64,000 bases of DNA from Actinokineospora globicatena (GTDB lineage: Bacteria; Actinomycetota; Actinomycetes; Mycobacteriales; Pseudonocardiaceae). The stretch is from contig NZ_JAMTCR010000002.1 in NCBI RefSeq assembly GCF_024171945.1, forward strand, positions 2,666,001 through 2,730,000, in the 5' to 3' direction. Positions within the stretch are counted from its first letter, which is position 1. Every line of letters starts with the position of its first letter. The notes under the pieces are model-generated. The model saw only the letters and a list, made by a program, of their open reading frames with translations, made no database searches and had not been told where the DNA came from. Shown here in pieces: positions 1 through 10,000 of the stretch. Position numbers and translations under genes: made by a program.

Positions 1-1
1 G

Positions 2-1090
2 GTGCTGCGGGTGCCCGGCGTCGCCGACGTCCGCCCGCCGCTCGACGAGCCGGTGTACAAAGCGCTCGGCGACAAGATGGCCTCCCGCAACGGGTACACC
101 AGCCAGCCGTCGTGGATGCTCTACGACACCACGGGGTCCACTGAGGACTGGTCGTACTTCGCCACCGGTGGCTACGGGTTCACCTTCGAGATCGGCAGCA
201 CCGAGTTCCACCCGCCGTACGAGACCGGTGTGGTCGCCGAGTACGCGGGCATCGCCCCCGCTGCGGGCGCGGGCAAGGGCGGCAACCGCCAGGCGTTCCT
301 GGACATGCTGGCCAACGCCGCCGACCCGGCCGCGCACTCGACGCTGATCGGCTCGGCGCCCAAGGGCTACCAGTTGCAGCTGCGCAAGGCGTTCCAGACG
401 CCGACCTCCCCGGTCGTCGCCCCGGACGGCACCGTCGGCCCGCCGCTCTACGTCGCGGACACGCTGACCTCCAACCTGACCTCGACCGGCGGCCGCTTCA
501 GCTGGGCGGTCAACCCGTCGACCCGCCCCTACGTCGCGGGCCGCTTCGGCCGCGACCCCAAGGGCCCGGCCCAGGTTGGCGTCGTCCTGCCCAACCCGCC
601 CGGCGTCCCCGCCATCAACACCAACTTCCCGGCCGACATGACCGCGGAGCGCATCCCGTTCCATGTGGACGGTCTGCCGAAGGTGGACAACGGCAAGCTC
701 CAGGTCTCCATCAACTGGACCAACCCCGCCACCGACTGGGACCTCTACATCTTCGACGCCGCGGGCAACGTCGTCACCTCCTCGGCGAGCGGCGGCACCA
801 ACTCGGAGCGCGCGGTCCTGTTCGACCCACCCGCGGGCGACTACACCGCCGCGATCGTCAACTACTCCCAGGCAGGCCCGGAAACCGACGACTGGGCCGA
901 CCTCCGGGTCGACTTCGCGTCCCCGCTGCCCACCACCTACGGCCCCAAGGAGCCGTACCAGCTCACCTGCTCCGACAAGCGCGGCCGCCTCGTAGGCCTC
1001 ACCGACGTCTACGTAGACCGAGCCCAAACCATCGACGTGGGCGACATCTGCCAGCGCTCCGCCCGTACCAACAAGGAACGCAAGCGCTAA
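2..1090 (+). CDS. Secreted M14 zinc carboxypeptidase, C-terminal part (5' end outside window)
   Basis: The gene enters from beyond the left edge; the reading frame is open from base 2 and ends at TAA 1088-1090. The first third matches the end of an M14 metallocarboxypeptidase domain: STEDWSYFATGGYGFTFEIG fits the family segment in which the Glu of the FxxE stretch is the catalytic general base. The zinc ligands (HxxE...H) would lie upstream and cannot be checked. Roughly residues 215-310 read as a pre-peptidase C-terminal (PPC) beta-sandwich (WDLYIFDAAGN, PPAGDYTAAIVNY), common on secreted proteases. A short tail with two Cys follows. Likely role is removal of C-terminal residues from extracellular peptides. 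A strong hairpin follows the stop. Family call is confident; substrate preference cannot be judged. Confidence 0.85.
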   Translation: MLRVPGVADVRPPLDEPVYKALGDKMASRNGYTSQPSWMLYDTTGSTEDWSYFATGGYGFTFEIGSTEFHPPYETGVVAEYAGIAPAAGAGKGGNRQAFLDMLANAADPAAHSTLIGSAPKGYQLQLRKAFQTPTSPVVAPDGTVGPPLYVADTLTSNLTSTGGRFSWAVNPSTRPYVAGRFGRDPKGPAQVGVVLPNPPGVPAINTNFPADMTAERIPFHVDGLPKVDNGKLQVSINWTNPATDWDLYIFDAAGNVVTSSASGGTNSERAVLFDPPAGDYTAAIVNYSQAGPETDDWADLRVDFASPLPTTYGPKEPYQLTCSDKRGRLVGLTDVYVDRAQTIDVGDICQRSARTNKERKR

Positions 1091-1106
1091 TCAGCAATCG
1101 CTACCC

Positions 1107-1142
1107 GCGGGCCGCTTCCCAATCCACTGGGGAGCGGCCCGC
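1107..1142 (+). terminator. Rho-independent-like terminator of the carboxypeptidase gene
   Basis: Arms 1107-1120 and 1129-1142 pair over 14 bp with one G-T pair and an 8-nt loop, 17 nt after the stop codon. The 3' side continues TCTATTTCC, a weak T-run, as is usual in GC-rich actinobacteria. Confidence 0.75.
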
Positions 1143-1317
1143 TCTATTTCCCCTGGAATTCCGGTGCCAACAATATCCCTGCGGCCCGCACTCGCTTCTA
1201 CCCCCGCCGTGACCTCTTACACCCACGCGAGCCCCCACCCCCACGCGAGTCTCCGCCCTCTTGCGCTGCCGCCGTAACCCGTGCGCGCGCCGCCCCACCC
1301 TCTTACGCCACCCGTTC

Positions 1318-1477
1318 CGCTTCGCGCGCCCGCGCGGTCCCACCCCAGCCCGGCCCCCACCCTCTCCGGGGGGGGGGCGGCCCAGGTCCAGTCTACGAGG
1401 ACTCCCCGACAGTCGATCTTGGAAGCGGCCCGGCAGAGATCCACATGTGGATGACTTCTGTCACCCAGCGGAGGGAT
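1318..1477 (+). repeat. Dispersed 150-bp repeat, copy 1 of 4
   Basis: Lies between the convergent 3' ends of the carboxypeptidase and DUF3000 genes. Shares with copies near 22.2, 22.6 and 58.0 kb an ordered set of blocks: GCTTCGCGC, GCGGTCCCACCCC, CCCCACCCTCTCCGGGGGG, GTCCAGTCTAC, CGATCTTG, then GATCCACATGTGGAT and ACTTCTGTCACCC. The palindrome ATCCACATGTGGAT (1439-1452) is intact, but the adjacent DnaA-box-like nonamer has one change (TCATCCACA). No reading frame is conserved between copies. The left flank (1143-1317) is pyrimidine-rich and carries no gene that I can support. Confidence 0.8.
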
Positions 1478-1520
1478 TTTCGCGGCGGTCACGGGCAAGG
1501 ATCGGCTGGTCAGGGCCGGT

Positions 1521-2081
1521 CTAGCCGCCCTTGCGTTGTTCGAAGAGGGAGACGCCGACGGGGGGGAGGCCTACGACGCTGGCCATGAGGTCCAGGAAGG
1601 CCTCGCCGTGGGGGTGGAGGGGGCCGGTGGGGGTCCAGGAGGCGCGGAGTTCCAGGTCGTCGGTGCGCTCGGGGCCCGCGATGTCGCCGAAGCGGGCGGA
1701 GGAGGTGTCGGTGACCGTGCCGCCCAGGGCCGTGAACTCGGCGCCGGAGGCGTCGAGGGCGTCGGTGAGCCAGGACCAGCCGACGCTGGGGAGGAGGGGG
1801 TCGTCGGCGAGTTCGGCGTCGAGTTCGGCGCGGACGTAGGCGACGACCCGCAGCACGCCGTCCCAGGCCTGTTGGCCCTCGGGGTCGTGCAGCAGGATCA
1901 GCCTGCCGGTGGCCTGGACCTCGGCCGGGCCGGTGGCCTCCGCGGTCAGCGCGAACGCCCAGGGGGCCAGCCGCTGGGGTGGCCGGACCTCGGCCAGGTG
2001 CAGCTCAGGCCGGGGCCGCAGCGACTTCAGCGCCTGGACGGCCTGGGTGAAGAGTTCAGGCGCGGTCGACGTTCCAGTCAC
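1521..2081 (-). CDS. DUF3000 family protein
   Basis: 186 residues from GTG 2081. The start LFTQAVQALKSLRPRPELHL followed by RLAPWAFALTAE matches the actinobacterial DUF3000 family, which is typically encoded divergently from hemE, as here. Function is unknown. An in-frame GTG at 2102 would add 7 residues, but a TACAGT -10 element on the minus strand (2095-2090) ends 8 nt before the GTG at 2081, which favours the shorter, leaderless form. The body is acidic with no signal peptide or membrane segment, so a cytoplasmic protein is expected. Association with heme synthesis is inferred from position only. Confidence 0.85.
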   Translation of the reverse strand: MTGTSTAPELFTQAVQALKSLRPRPELHLAEVRPPQRLAPWAFALTAEATGPAEVQATGRLILLHDPEGQQAWDGVLRVVAYVRAELDAELADDPLLPSVGWSWLTDALDASGAEFTALGGTVTDTSSARFGDIAGPERTDDLELRASWTPTGPLHPHGEAFLDLMASVVGLPPVGVSLFEQRKGG

Positions 2082-2095
2082 GACTGGTAACTGTA
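2079..2095 (-). promoter_or_regulatory. Leaderless -10 element for DUF3000
   Basis: Minus strand reads TACAGT, 8 nt, GTG. TANNNT placed 6-8 nt before a start codon without a Shine-Dalgarno sequence is the usual actinobacterial leaderless arrangement. Confidence 0.45.
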
Positions 2096-2209
2096 GGACC
2101 ACCCGAGTCGGTGAGCGGGGAGGGCGCGCCGACCACGCACACCAGGTTCACGCCACCGACAGTGTGACCTTCTGCCCACGCGAACGGGGACGGGGGCGGT
2201 CGTGGGACC

Positions 2210-3289
2210 ATGGCGGACGCGATGACTGAACTAATCACCCCGGCCGCCGCGCGCCGCCGGAGCCTGCCGACCGCACCGTTCCTGGTGGCCGCGCGTGGTG
2301 GTGTGCCGGACCGCGTCCCGGTCTGGTTCATGCGCCAGGCGGGTCGCTCGCTGCCGGAGTACCGGGCCCTGCGCGCCGGGACCGGCATGCTCGCCGCCTG
2401 CTTCGACCCGGCGATGGTCACCGAGGTCACCCTCCAGCCGGTCCGGCGGCACGGGGTGGACGCCGCGATCCTGTTCAGCGACATCGTGGTGCCGCTGGTC
2501 GCCGCCGGTGTGGACCTGGACATCGTCGCGGGCACCGGCCCCGTGGTCGCCTCGCCGGTGCGCGACGCGGCCGCCGTCGCCGCCCTGCCGACGCTGCACC
2601 CGCACCAGGTCGAGCCGGTGGCCGAGGCCGTCCGCATGCTGACCGCCGAGCTGGGCGAGACGCCGCTGATCGGGTTCGCGGGCGCGCCGTTCACCCTCGC
2701 GTCGTACCTGGTGGAGGGCGGCCCCAGCCGCAACCACGAGCGCACCAAGGCCCTGATGTACGGCGACCCGGTGACCTGGCACGCGTTGCTCGACCACCTC
2801 GCCGACACCGCACTGGGCTTCCTCCGCGCGCAAATTGCCGCCGGAGTGGACGCTGTGCAGCTGTTCGACTCGTGGGCGGGCGCGCTGTCCCTGCGGGACT
2901 ACCGCGAGTACGTCCTCCCGCACTCGACCAAGGTCCTCTCCGGACTGGCCGACGCGGGTGTGCCCAGGGTCCACTTCGGCGTCGGCACCGGGCACCTGCT
3001 CGGCGCGATGCGCGAGGCGGGCGCCGACGTGGTCGGGGTCGACTGGCGCACCCCGCTCGACGTGGCCGCCCGCGCCGTCCCCGGTGCCGCGCTGCAGGGC
3101 AACCTGGACCCGGCCGCCCTGTTCGCCGGTGACGACACCGTCCGCCGCGAGGTCACCCGGATCATCGCCGAGGGCAAGGCCGCCAGCGGGCACGTGTTCA
3201 ACCTGGGCCACGGCGTGCTCCCGGAGACCGACCCGGACGTGATCACCCGCACCGTGGCGTTCGCGCACAGCCTGTCGACCACGCGGTGA
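2210..3289 (+). CDS. hemE: Uroporphyrinogen III decarboxylase
   Basis: Decarboxylates the four acetate side chains of uroporphyrinogen III to give coproporphyrinogen III, a cytosolic step of heme synthesis. 359 residues, normal for the family. Visible signatures: [18 protein letters not shown] near the N-terminus (substrate-carboxylate-binding Arg residues), [27 protein letters not shown] and FNLGHGV near the C-terminus. An alternative ATG at 2222 would give MTELITP. The stop overlaps the GTG of the next gene (3286), so hemE and hemY are translationally coupled. The gene heads the run hemE-hemY-chdC, which marks the coproporphyrin-dependent branch used by Actinobacteria and Firmicutes. Confidence 0.97.
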   Translation: MADAMTELITPAAARRRSLPTAPFLVAARGGVPDRVPVWFMRQAGRSLPEYRALRAGTGMLAACFDPAMVTEVTLQPVRRHGVDAAILFSDIVVPLVAAGVDLDIVAGTGPVVASPVRDAAAVAALPTLHPHQVEPVAEAVRMLTAELGETPLIGFAGAPFTLASYLVEGGPSRNHERTKALMYGDPVTWHALLDHLADTALGFLRAQIAAGVDAVQLFDSWAGALSLRDYREYVLPHSTKVLSGLADAGVPRVHFGVGTGHLLGAMREAGADVVGVDWRTPLDVAARAVPGAALQGNLDPAALFAGDDTVRREVTRIIAEGKAASGHVFNLGHGVLPETDPDVITRTVAFAHSLSTTR

Positions 3290-4695
3290 CCCCCCGGGTC
3301 GCGGTCGTCGGCGGCGGGATCTCCGGGCTGGCCGCCGCGCACCGGCTGCGCGCCCTGCTCGGCCCGAGCGCCGAGATCACCGTCGTCGAGCAGACCGACC
3401 GGCTCGGCGGCAAGATCAAGACAGCCGAGGTCGCCGGTCGCCGGTTCGATGTCGGCGCTGAGGCCTACCTGGTGCGCCGCCCTGAGGTGGGCGCCCTGCT
3501 CGACGAGCTCGACCTCGCCGACGGCGTCGTGCACCCCACCGGCGCCCGTTCCACGGTCCGCGCGGGCGGCGTCACCCGGCACATCCCGGGCCGCCACGTC
3601 ATGGGCGTGCCCGCCGACCCCGCTGCGCTCACCGACCTGCTGACCCCCGAGGGCCTGGCCAGGGTCGCCGCCGAGACCGACCTGCCGCCGCTGGTGCTCG
3701 ACGGTGACACCGCCCTCGGACCGCTGCTGCGCGCCCGGTTCGGCGACGAACTCCCCGAGCGCTTGGTCGACCCCCTGCTCGGCGGCGTCTACGCGGGCGG
3801 TGTCGACGGCCTCGGGCTGCGCGCGACCCTCCCCGCCATCGCCGCCGCGCTCGACGCCGGTGCCACCTCGCTCACCGAGGCCGCCGCCCGCTCGCTGCTC
3901 ACGCCCACCGGCAAGCCTGTCTTCGGGACCCTGCGCGACGGCCTCGGCACCCTGGTCGACCGCCTCGCCCAGTCCGCCACGGTCCGCCTCGGCGCCCCCG
4001 TCCGCGAGCTGACCCGCACCGCCACCGGCTGGCGACTCACCCTCGGCGCCAAGGCCCCGGCCCACCAGCCGCCCGACCCGGTGCTCGACGTCGACGCCGT
4101 GGTGCTCGCGGTCCCGGCCCCCGCCGCCCGCAAGCTGCTCGACGGCGTCGTCCCGGTCGCGTCCGCCGCGTACGGCAGGGTCGAGGTCGCGTCGATGGCC
4201 GTCGTCGCGCTCGCGTTGCCCGAAGGCGCGGAGCTACCCGGCACGTCCGGCGTGTTGCTCGGCGCGGGGGAGCGGCGGCTCGACGGCACCCGGTTCGCGG
4301 TCAAGGCGTTCACCTTCTCGGCGGCCAAGTGGGCGCACCTCGGCGGCGAGTCGGTGATCGTCCGCGGCTCGGTCGGCCGGTTCGGCGACCCCGGCGCCCT
4401 CAAGGCCGACGACGACGAACTGGTCCGCCTCGTGCGCGCCGATCTCGTCGAACTCACCGGCGTCACCGCGCCGCCGATCGACGCGACCGTCACCCGCTGG
4501 GGCGGCGGCCTACCGCAGTACGCGACCGGCCACACCGACCTGGTCGCCGAGATCGAACGCGCCGTCGCCGCCGAACCAGGGCTCGCCGTCGCGGGCGCCA
4601 CGCTGCACGGCGTCGGCGTCCCGGCCTGCGTGGCGACCGGCGACGCGGCCGCCCGGCGTGTCGCTGACCACCTGCGGGAGCAGCGCGCCGGGTGA
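3286..4695 (+). CDS. hemY: Coproporphyrinogen III oxidase (HemY/CgoX type; often named protoporphyrinogen oxidase)
   Basis: FAD-dependent oxidase of 469 residues. N-terminal dinucleotide fold [17 protein letters not shown], followed by [14 protein letters not shown], and a C-terminal FAD-contact segment (residues ~440-460, [14 protein letters not shown]). Homology alone does not separate protoporphyrinogen from coproporphyrinogen oxidation. The downstream coproheme decarboxylase gene argues that the enzyme oxidises coproporphyrinogen III to coproporphyrin III (CgoX role). GTG start overlaps the hemE stop by 4 nt. Codon use is strongly GC3-biased throughout. Soluble or peripheral membrane location is expected. 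Confidence 0.94.
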   Translation: MTPRVAVVGGGISGLAAAHRLRALLGPSAEITVVEQTDRLGGKIKTAEVAGRRFDVGAEAYLVRRPEVGALLDELDLADGVVHPTGARSTVRAGGVTRHIPGRHVMGVPADPAALTDLLTPEGLARVAAETDLPPLVLDGDTALGPLLRARFGDELPERLVDPLLGGVYAGGVDGLGLRATLPAIAAALDAGATSLTEAAARSLLTPTGKPVFGTLRDGLGTLVDRLAQSATVRLGAPVRELTRTATGWRLTLGAKAPAHQPPDPVLDVDAVVLAVPAPAARKLLDGVVPVASAAYGRVEVASMAVVALALPEGAELPGTSGVLLGAGERRLDGTRFAVKAFTFSAAKWAHLGGESVIVRGSVGRFGDPGALKADDDELVRLVRADLVELTGVTAPPIDATVTRWGGGLPQYATGHTDLVAEIERAVAAEPGLAVAGATLHGVGVPACVATGDAAARRVADHLREQRAG

Positions 4696-4705
4696 GGGTG
4701 CGACG

Positions 4706-5407
4706 ATGGTCGGCATGGCCCGCCTGAACTTCGCCGAGCTCAACGACACCATCCGCTACACCATGTGGTCGGTCTTCCGGATCGAGCCGGGCAGGCTGCC
4801 CGACGACCGGGGCAGCGCCGCCGCGGAGACCACCGAGTACCTGGACGCGGTGGCGGGCAAGGGGGTCGTGGTGCGCGGCGTCTACGACGTCGCCGGGCTG
4901 CGCGCGGACGCCGACTACATGATCTGGTGGCACGCCGAGGAGGTCGAGCAGGTGCAGGCCGCCTACACCGGCTTCCGCCGCACCGCGCTGGGCCGGGCGT
5001 CGACACCGGTGTGGAGCCAGGTCGCGCTGCACCGGCCCGCCGAGTTCAACCGCAGCCACATCCCCGCGTTCCTCGCCGGTGAGGACCCGCGCCGCTTCAT
5101 CTGCGTGTACCCGTTCGTCCGGTCCTACGAGTGGTACCTGCTGCCCGACGACGAGCGCCGCAAGATGCTGGCCGACCACGGCAAGGAGGCCCGCGACTAC
5201 CCGGACGTGCGCGCCAACACCGTCGCGTCGTTCGCCCTCGGCGACTACGAGTGGATCCTGGCGTTCGAGGCCGACGAGCTGCACCGGATCGTCGACCTGA
5301 TGCGGCACCTGCGCGGCACCGAGGCCCGGCTGCACGTCCGCGAGGAGATCCCGTTCTACACCGGCACCCGGGTGGAGCCCGCGGAACTGGTGGCGAACCT
5401 GCCGTGA
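4706..5407 (+). CDS. chdC: Coproheme decarboxylase (HemQ/ChdC, chlorite-dismutase fold)
   Basis: 233 residues from ATG 4706 (a second in-frame ATG at 4715 gives MARLNFAEL). RYTMWSVFR near the start, [22 protein letters not shown] and [15 protein letters not shown] match the actinobacterial HemQ/ChdC clade. The His of ADHGKEA fits the proximal heme ligand, and the Tyr of the VYPF segment is a plausible catalytic tyrosine. The enzyme uses peroxide to turn coproheme into heme b, the last step of this pathway. It lacks the chlorite-detoxifying context of true chlorite dismutases. The stop overlaps the GTG of the next gene (GTGA). Confidence 0.95.
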   Translation: MVGMARLNFAELNDTIRYTMWSVFRIEPGRLPDDRGSAAAETTEYLDAVAGKGVVVRGVYDVAGLRADADYMIWWHAEEVEQVQAAYTGFRRTALGRASTPVWSQVALHRPAEFNRSHIPAFLAGEDPRRFICVYPFVRSYEWYLLPDDERRKMLADHGKEARDYPDVRANTVASFALGDYEWILAFEADELHRIVDLMRHLRGTEARLHVREEIPFYTGTRVEPAELVANLP

Positions 5408-6660
5408 GGCTCGTCGGCGACGAACGGGTCGTGGCGGGGCCGTACCGGGTGGCGCACCTGGCCGCGCGGTGCGTCGGCCTGGTCACGACCGCCGCCGCCG
5501 ACCTGCTGCGGGACCGGGGGACAGACCCGGGTGAGGTGTCGGTCGACCTGCGGCACGCGGCCGAGTCCTTCCGCAGCGAACGGCACCTGCTCGTCAACGG
5601 CGCCCCGGTCGGCGACCTGTGGGCACCCCTGTCCGGCGACTACCGCGCCGCCGACGGCTGGCTCCGCTTGCACTGCAACTACCCGCACCACGAGGCCGCC
5701 GTCCGATCGGTACTGGGCGACGACGTCGCAGTCGCCGTCGCCCGCCGACCGGCGACCGAGGTGGTGGACGCGGTCTTGGCCGCAGGTGGCGCCGCCGCGG
5801 CGTTGATGTCGCCTGCGGCTTGGGCTGATCACCCGCAGGGGCGCGCGGTCGCCGCCGAACCGCTGGTCGCGGTGGAACGGATCGGGGACGGTCCACTTAG
5901 GCCACTCCCGCCCGCTTCCCGGCCGTTGGCTGGGGTTCGGGTGCTTGACCTGACGCACGTGATCGCCGGCCCTGTATGCGGGCGAACCCTTGCGGCGCAT
6001 GGTGCTTCGGTTCTCCACGTGGGCGCCGAGCACCTCCCCGTCATGCGGCCGGTGTGGGTGGACACCAGCTTCGGCAAACGCAGCACGTGGTTGGACCTGC
6101 GTGATACCTCGCAGGCGGAGGTGTTGCGCTCGTTGTGGTCGGATGCTGACGTGATGATCCAGTCTTATCGGCCGGATTCGTTGGCTGCCAGGGGGTTTGG
6201 GCCAGCGGATGCTCCGGAGGGGACTGTTCTTGTGTCGTTGTCCGCCTATGGTCACTCGGGGCCTTGGCGTGGGCGGCGGGGGTTTGACAGTTTGCTGCAG
6301 TTGGCTACGGGGATCGCTCATCGGGGGGATGGGGCGCCGGTTCCGCTGCCCGCGCAGGCTCTTGACCACGGCACGGGGTGGTTGGCTGCTTCCGGAGTCA
6401 TGACGGCGTTGCGGCGGCGGGCTGTTGAGGGCGGGACTTGGCATGTGCGAGTTTCGCTTGCTCGCACTGCGCGCTTGCTGGATTCGTTGGGGTGGATTGA
6501 CTCGGTGGAGGACTTGTCGCCGGTCGATGGGTATTGCGATGAGGTGGATAGTCCGTTGGGGCGGGTTCGGTATTTGAGGGTGCCTGGGGGGCTGCCTGGG
6601 GCGCCGCCTCGGTGGGATTGGGGGCCGGGGGTTGCTGGTGGGGACCTGGCTGAGTGGTGA
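5404..6660 (+). CDS. CoA-transferase family III (CaiB/BaiF) protein
   Basis: 418 residues from GTG 5404, overlapping the chdC stop by 4 nt. The CaiB/BaiF core begins near residue 178 ([20 protein letters not shown]), continues with [12 protein letters not shown] and [12 protein letters not shown], and includes [13 protein letters not shown], which resembles the segment that carries the catalytic Asp in this family. The first ~170 residues are a diverged extension. The acyl substrate is unknown, and coupling to a heme operon is unexpected. Base usage changes inside the gene: to about 5930 it is GC3-saturated, afterwards it is rich in TTG, GTT, GGT and GCT codons. Family call good, function open. 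Confidence 0.85.
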   Translation: MRLVGDERVVAGPYRVAHLAARCVGLVTTAAADLLRDRGTDPGEVSVDLRHAAESFRSERHLLVNGAPVGDLWAPLSGDYRAADGWLRLHCNYPHHEAAVRSVLGDDVAVAVARRPATEVVDAVLAAGGAAAALMSPAAWADHPQGRAVAAEPLVAVERIGDGPLRPLPPASRPLAGVRVLDLTHVIAGPVCGRTLAAHGASVLHVGAEHLPVMRPVWVDTSFGKRSTWLDLRDTSQAEVLRSLWSDADVMIQSYRPDSLAARGFGPADAPEGTVLVSLSAYGHSGPWRGRRGFDSLLQLATGIAHRGDGAPVPLPAQALDHGTGWLAASGVMTALRRRAVEGGTWHVRVSLARTARLLDSLGWIDSVEDLSPVDGYCDEVDSPLGRVRYLRVPGGLPGAPPRWDWGPGVAGGDLAEW

Positions 6661-6720
6661 GGGTGGGTCTCTTGCCTCCGCTGCGCTGCGGTTGTCGGCT
6701 CGCCTGCGGCATTGCGGATT

Positions 6721-6948
6721 GAGCGCGAGAAGTGCGAAGGGCTCGATGCGGTGGACTTGTTTTGCGCGGGGCCCCTACGACACCCGGGGAAGGGCTAAAA
6801 GCAGGGGGCCAAAGAGCGGCCCTCCCTGCTGCCCGTCGACGCTACGGGTGCCGTCGCCCCACACAAAACAAGTCCACCCCATCGAGCAAGTTGGCACCAG
6901 CGCCTTGGTGGAGCGGTGGGCGGCCAACGTCGTCGGCGGGCGGCTAGG
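6721..6948 (+). repeat. Structured dispersed repeat with long inverted arms, copy 1 of 2
   Basis: Occupies the gap between the convergent 3' ends of the CoA-transferase and S8 protease genes. Arms 6741-6771 and 6857-6887 are inverted repeats matching at 28 of 31 positions (core GGTGGACTTGTTTTG / CAAAACAAGTCCACC). The inner part 6772-6856 holds CACCCGGGGAAGGGCTAAAA and GGGGGCCAAAGAGCGGCCCT. A second copy lies in reverse orientation at 44160-44400, where the stretch between the arms is almost identical and the arms carry compensating changes. Short open frames run through it, but the frame is not preserved between copies, so I treat it as non-coding: a MITE-like element or a structured RNA. Confidence 0.75.
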
Positions 6949-7021
6949 GGCAACGTTGTCGGCGGGTGTCTGCGGGCCGACGTTGTCGGCGGGTGCTTTT
7001 GGCCAACGTTGTCGGTGGGTG
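6922..7021 (+). repeat. Tandem ~26-bp repeats, four units
   Basis: The core GGCCAACGTTGTCGGCGGGTG recurs at about 6922, 6949, 6975 and 7001 with few changes. Two diverged units of the same core adjoin the second copy of the structured repeat near 44145-44210, so the tandem block travels with that element. Confidence 0.7.
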
Positions 7022-7028
7022 TGGAGAA

Positions 7029-7060
7029 GCGGCGGTCCATAGTGCAAAGTGGACCGCCGC
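7029..7060 (-). terminator. Terminator of the S8 protease gene
   Basis: Perfect 11-bp arms GCGGCGGTCCA / TGGACCGCCGC (7029-7039 and 7050-7060) with a 10-nt loop, 20 nt past the protease stop on the minus strand. Confidence 0.75.
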
Positions 7061-7079
7061 CTCTAGAGGGGATGAGTGG

Positions 7080-10000
7080 TTAGCGCTTGGAGATCAGGTA
7101 GGCGCGGATGATGGTTTGGGTGGTGGTGCCGCCTCGGCCGTCGGTGGCTTGGGCTTGGAGGGAGACTGAGGTGGCGTTGCGGGGGTGGTCCAGGAGGAGG
7201 TCTGTGCCGCGGAGGTGGGCCTTGCGCCAGGTTTTGCCCTCGTCGTACGAGACGTTGACGGACAGGTTGCGGGGGGTGATGTGGGTGCCGTTCTCCAGTT
7301 GGAGGGATACCGGGATGGTGAACTTGCCTGCGGGGGCGGAGTTGTCGTCGCGCAGGGGGGCGTTGAAGCGCACTGTGGACAGTGGGATCGCCTGCTGGCG
7401 CGGGTCGGAGCGGAAGGTCCACGCGGCGGCGATCTTGGTGCTGACGCCGAAGGCGGGGTCGCGGGTGGCTTCGGTTTCCAGGCGGTAGTCGGCGGCCGCC
7501 TCGGGGACGGGGAAGATGCCGCCGCCCGGGGTGGGGGATTCGCCGATCTTCTTGCCGTTGCGGAAGAGCGTGGTCTTCGCGGAGGTCGTGTTGCTGAAGC
7601 CCGCGTTGCCGCCGCTGTCGCCCCAGAGGCCGATGTTGATCCCGAAGGTGTTGTTCCAGCGCTCGGCCCACGGGATCACGCTGCGGGGCAGGGCGGGGCC
7701 GAACACGCCGTGGTTCGTGCGCGTGCGGTAGGTCTGCCCGGCCTTGGTGCGCACCGGTTCGCTGGTGAACACCGTGTCGACCGACTCCTGGTCGGGGCGG
7801 CCGATGAACACGTCGCCCTGCCACTGGACGCCGCCCGCGTTGACGTACTCGACGACCTCGCCGCCCTCGAAGGCGCGGCCGGTGCTGACGGTGATGCCCC
7901 GCCCGTCCAGCGAGTACGGGTACAGCGCCCGCCCGGCGTTCGACCCGGGCAGCCCCGGTCCGACCTTGGTGCGCAGCGTGGCCACGTCACCGCGCCGCAC
8001 GACCCGGGTGAACCCGGTGGGCACGGACTTCTCCTGGTACCAGGCGAAGTTGTAGAAGTCGCCCGTGTTGGTCACGTCGTCGTAGTAGACCGCCGCCAGC
8101 GCCCAGATGAGCACGTTCGCGGGCAGCTCCGGCCCGATCTGGCCGATGCCGAACCCATCGAACAGCGGTCCGGCGATCCCGAGCCCGAAGCGCCGACCGC
8201 CGATCGGGGACAGCTCGTAGCCCGAGGACGCCACCCACAGCGGGACCCGCGGGTCCGGCGGCGTGACCCGCACCGGCTTGGTCTTGCGGGCGTCGACCAC
8301 GACCTCGGTCGCGCCCTTCACCTCGAAGGCCGGGTACGGCAGGCTCCGCACGTCGGGCTTCTCGCCGGTCGTCGCGTACACGCTGTCGAGCACGTACGCG
8401 CCCTTGGGCAGGCGCACCGTCGCCACGCCCGAGGCGTCCGGCGTCGCGCCGCCGAAGTAGTCGGAGTACAGGCCGATGGCCAGCGTCCGCCAGTCAGTGC
8501 TCGGCTTGCCGTCCGGGCCCAGGTACCGCAGCCGCACGTCGTAGCTCTCCACCTCGCGGTCGAGCGCGACCGGGGTGCTCAGCGACTGCCCGCCGCCGGT
8601 GGCGGTGACGGCGCCGGAGTAGCCGCCGTCGAGGGTGCCGAGCCGGGAGTCACCGGTGACCTTGGCCGTGGCGGTCCCGCCCGCGGGCACGGTCAGCTTG
8701 GCGGGGGTGACGCTGAAGAACCCGGCGGGCGCGGGCTTGCCGTCCGGTCCGGTGCCGGTGACCGCGAGGTCCAGCGCCACCGGTGCCGACGAGGTGTTGC
8801 GGTAGGTCAGGTCCTTGGTGACCGCGGTGTCGTCGTTGTGCGGCCACTGCAGGGTGCCGAGGCTGACCGAGGTGGGCTGGGTGGTCAGCGCCTGGGTGAG
8901 CGCCTTGGCCACGTCGACCCGGCCGGAGCCCTGGGCGAACACCGACTCGCCCGCGGTGGGTTTGGCCGAGGCGGTCAGGACCGCCTTGAGCTGCGCCCCG
9001 GTCCACTCCGGGTGCTGCTGGGCCAGCAGCGCGGCTGCCCCGGCGACGTGCGGCGCGGCCATCGAGGTGCCCGAGAGCCCCACGTAACCGGGCTCGACCG
9101 GGTCGCCGATGACCCCGTTGGCGGCCTTCGCGGCCACGATGCCGGACCCGGGCGCGGTGACGTCCGGTTTGATCGCGCCGTCGCCGACCCGCGGGCCGCG
9201 GCTGGAGAAGAACGACACCGTGTCGTCGCGCTCGACCGAGCCGACGGTCAGCGCCGCGTCCGCGCTTCCGGGGGTGCCGACCGATTGGCTGGACGGCCCG
9301 GAGTTGCCCGCGGAGACGACGAACAGCGTCCCGCGCTCGGCGGTGAGCCGGTTGACGGTCTCCTCCAGCGGGTCGACCTCGGGGGTGTCGCTCGCGCCGA
9401 GGCTGAGGTTCACCACCTTCGCCCCGGAGTCCACCGCCCACTCGACGCCCGCGATGATCCACGACAGCTGCCCGCCGTCGCGGCTGAGCGCCTTGGCGTC
9501 GAGCACCTTCGCGCCGTTGGCGACACCCCGGTACTTGGCGCCGCCGCCCGCGACGATCGAGGCGACGTGCGTGCCGTGCCCGACGACGTCCTCGGCGCTC
9601 GGGTCGTCGGTGAAGTTGCGCTCGCCGACCTCCCGGCCCGCCAGGTCCGGGTGCGTCTGGTCGATGCCGGTGTCGACGACGCCGACCGTGACGCCCGCGC
9701 CGGTGAGCCCGGCCTGCCACGCCGCCGGGGCGCCGATCTGCGCTGTGCTGCGGTCCAGGGAGGCTTCCACCTTGCGGTCGAGCCACACCTTGCCGCCCGC
9801 GGCTGTCAACGCGCGCCACGAGTCCGGTAGCGCTGCCTTGTCGGCGGAGAGCGCGCGGGCGCCCGCGACCGGCAGTTCTCGCACCGAACGCACGCCTGCC
9901 GCGCGGGTGCTCGGGCCGGTCTGGATCAGCGGCAGGTCCGCGCGCCTGTCGTCGTAGCCCGCCTTGGCGAGGCCCGCGACGTCGAACAGGTCGCGGTCCA

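Noticed and set aside
4706..5407. Possible chlorite dismutase.
   Set aside because: Sequence and position with hemE and hemY fit coproheme decarboxylase of the HemQ type.
6732..6947. Short open frames inside both copies of the structured repeat that give similar peptides.
   Set aside because: The peptide frame is lost half-way in the second copy, whereas base pairing is kept, so the element is better read as non-coding.
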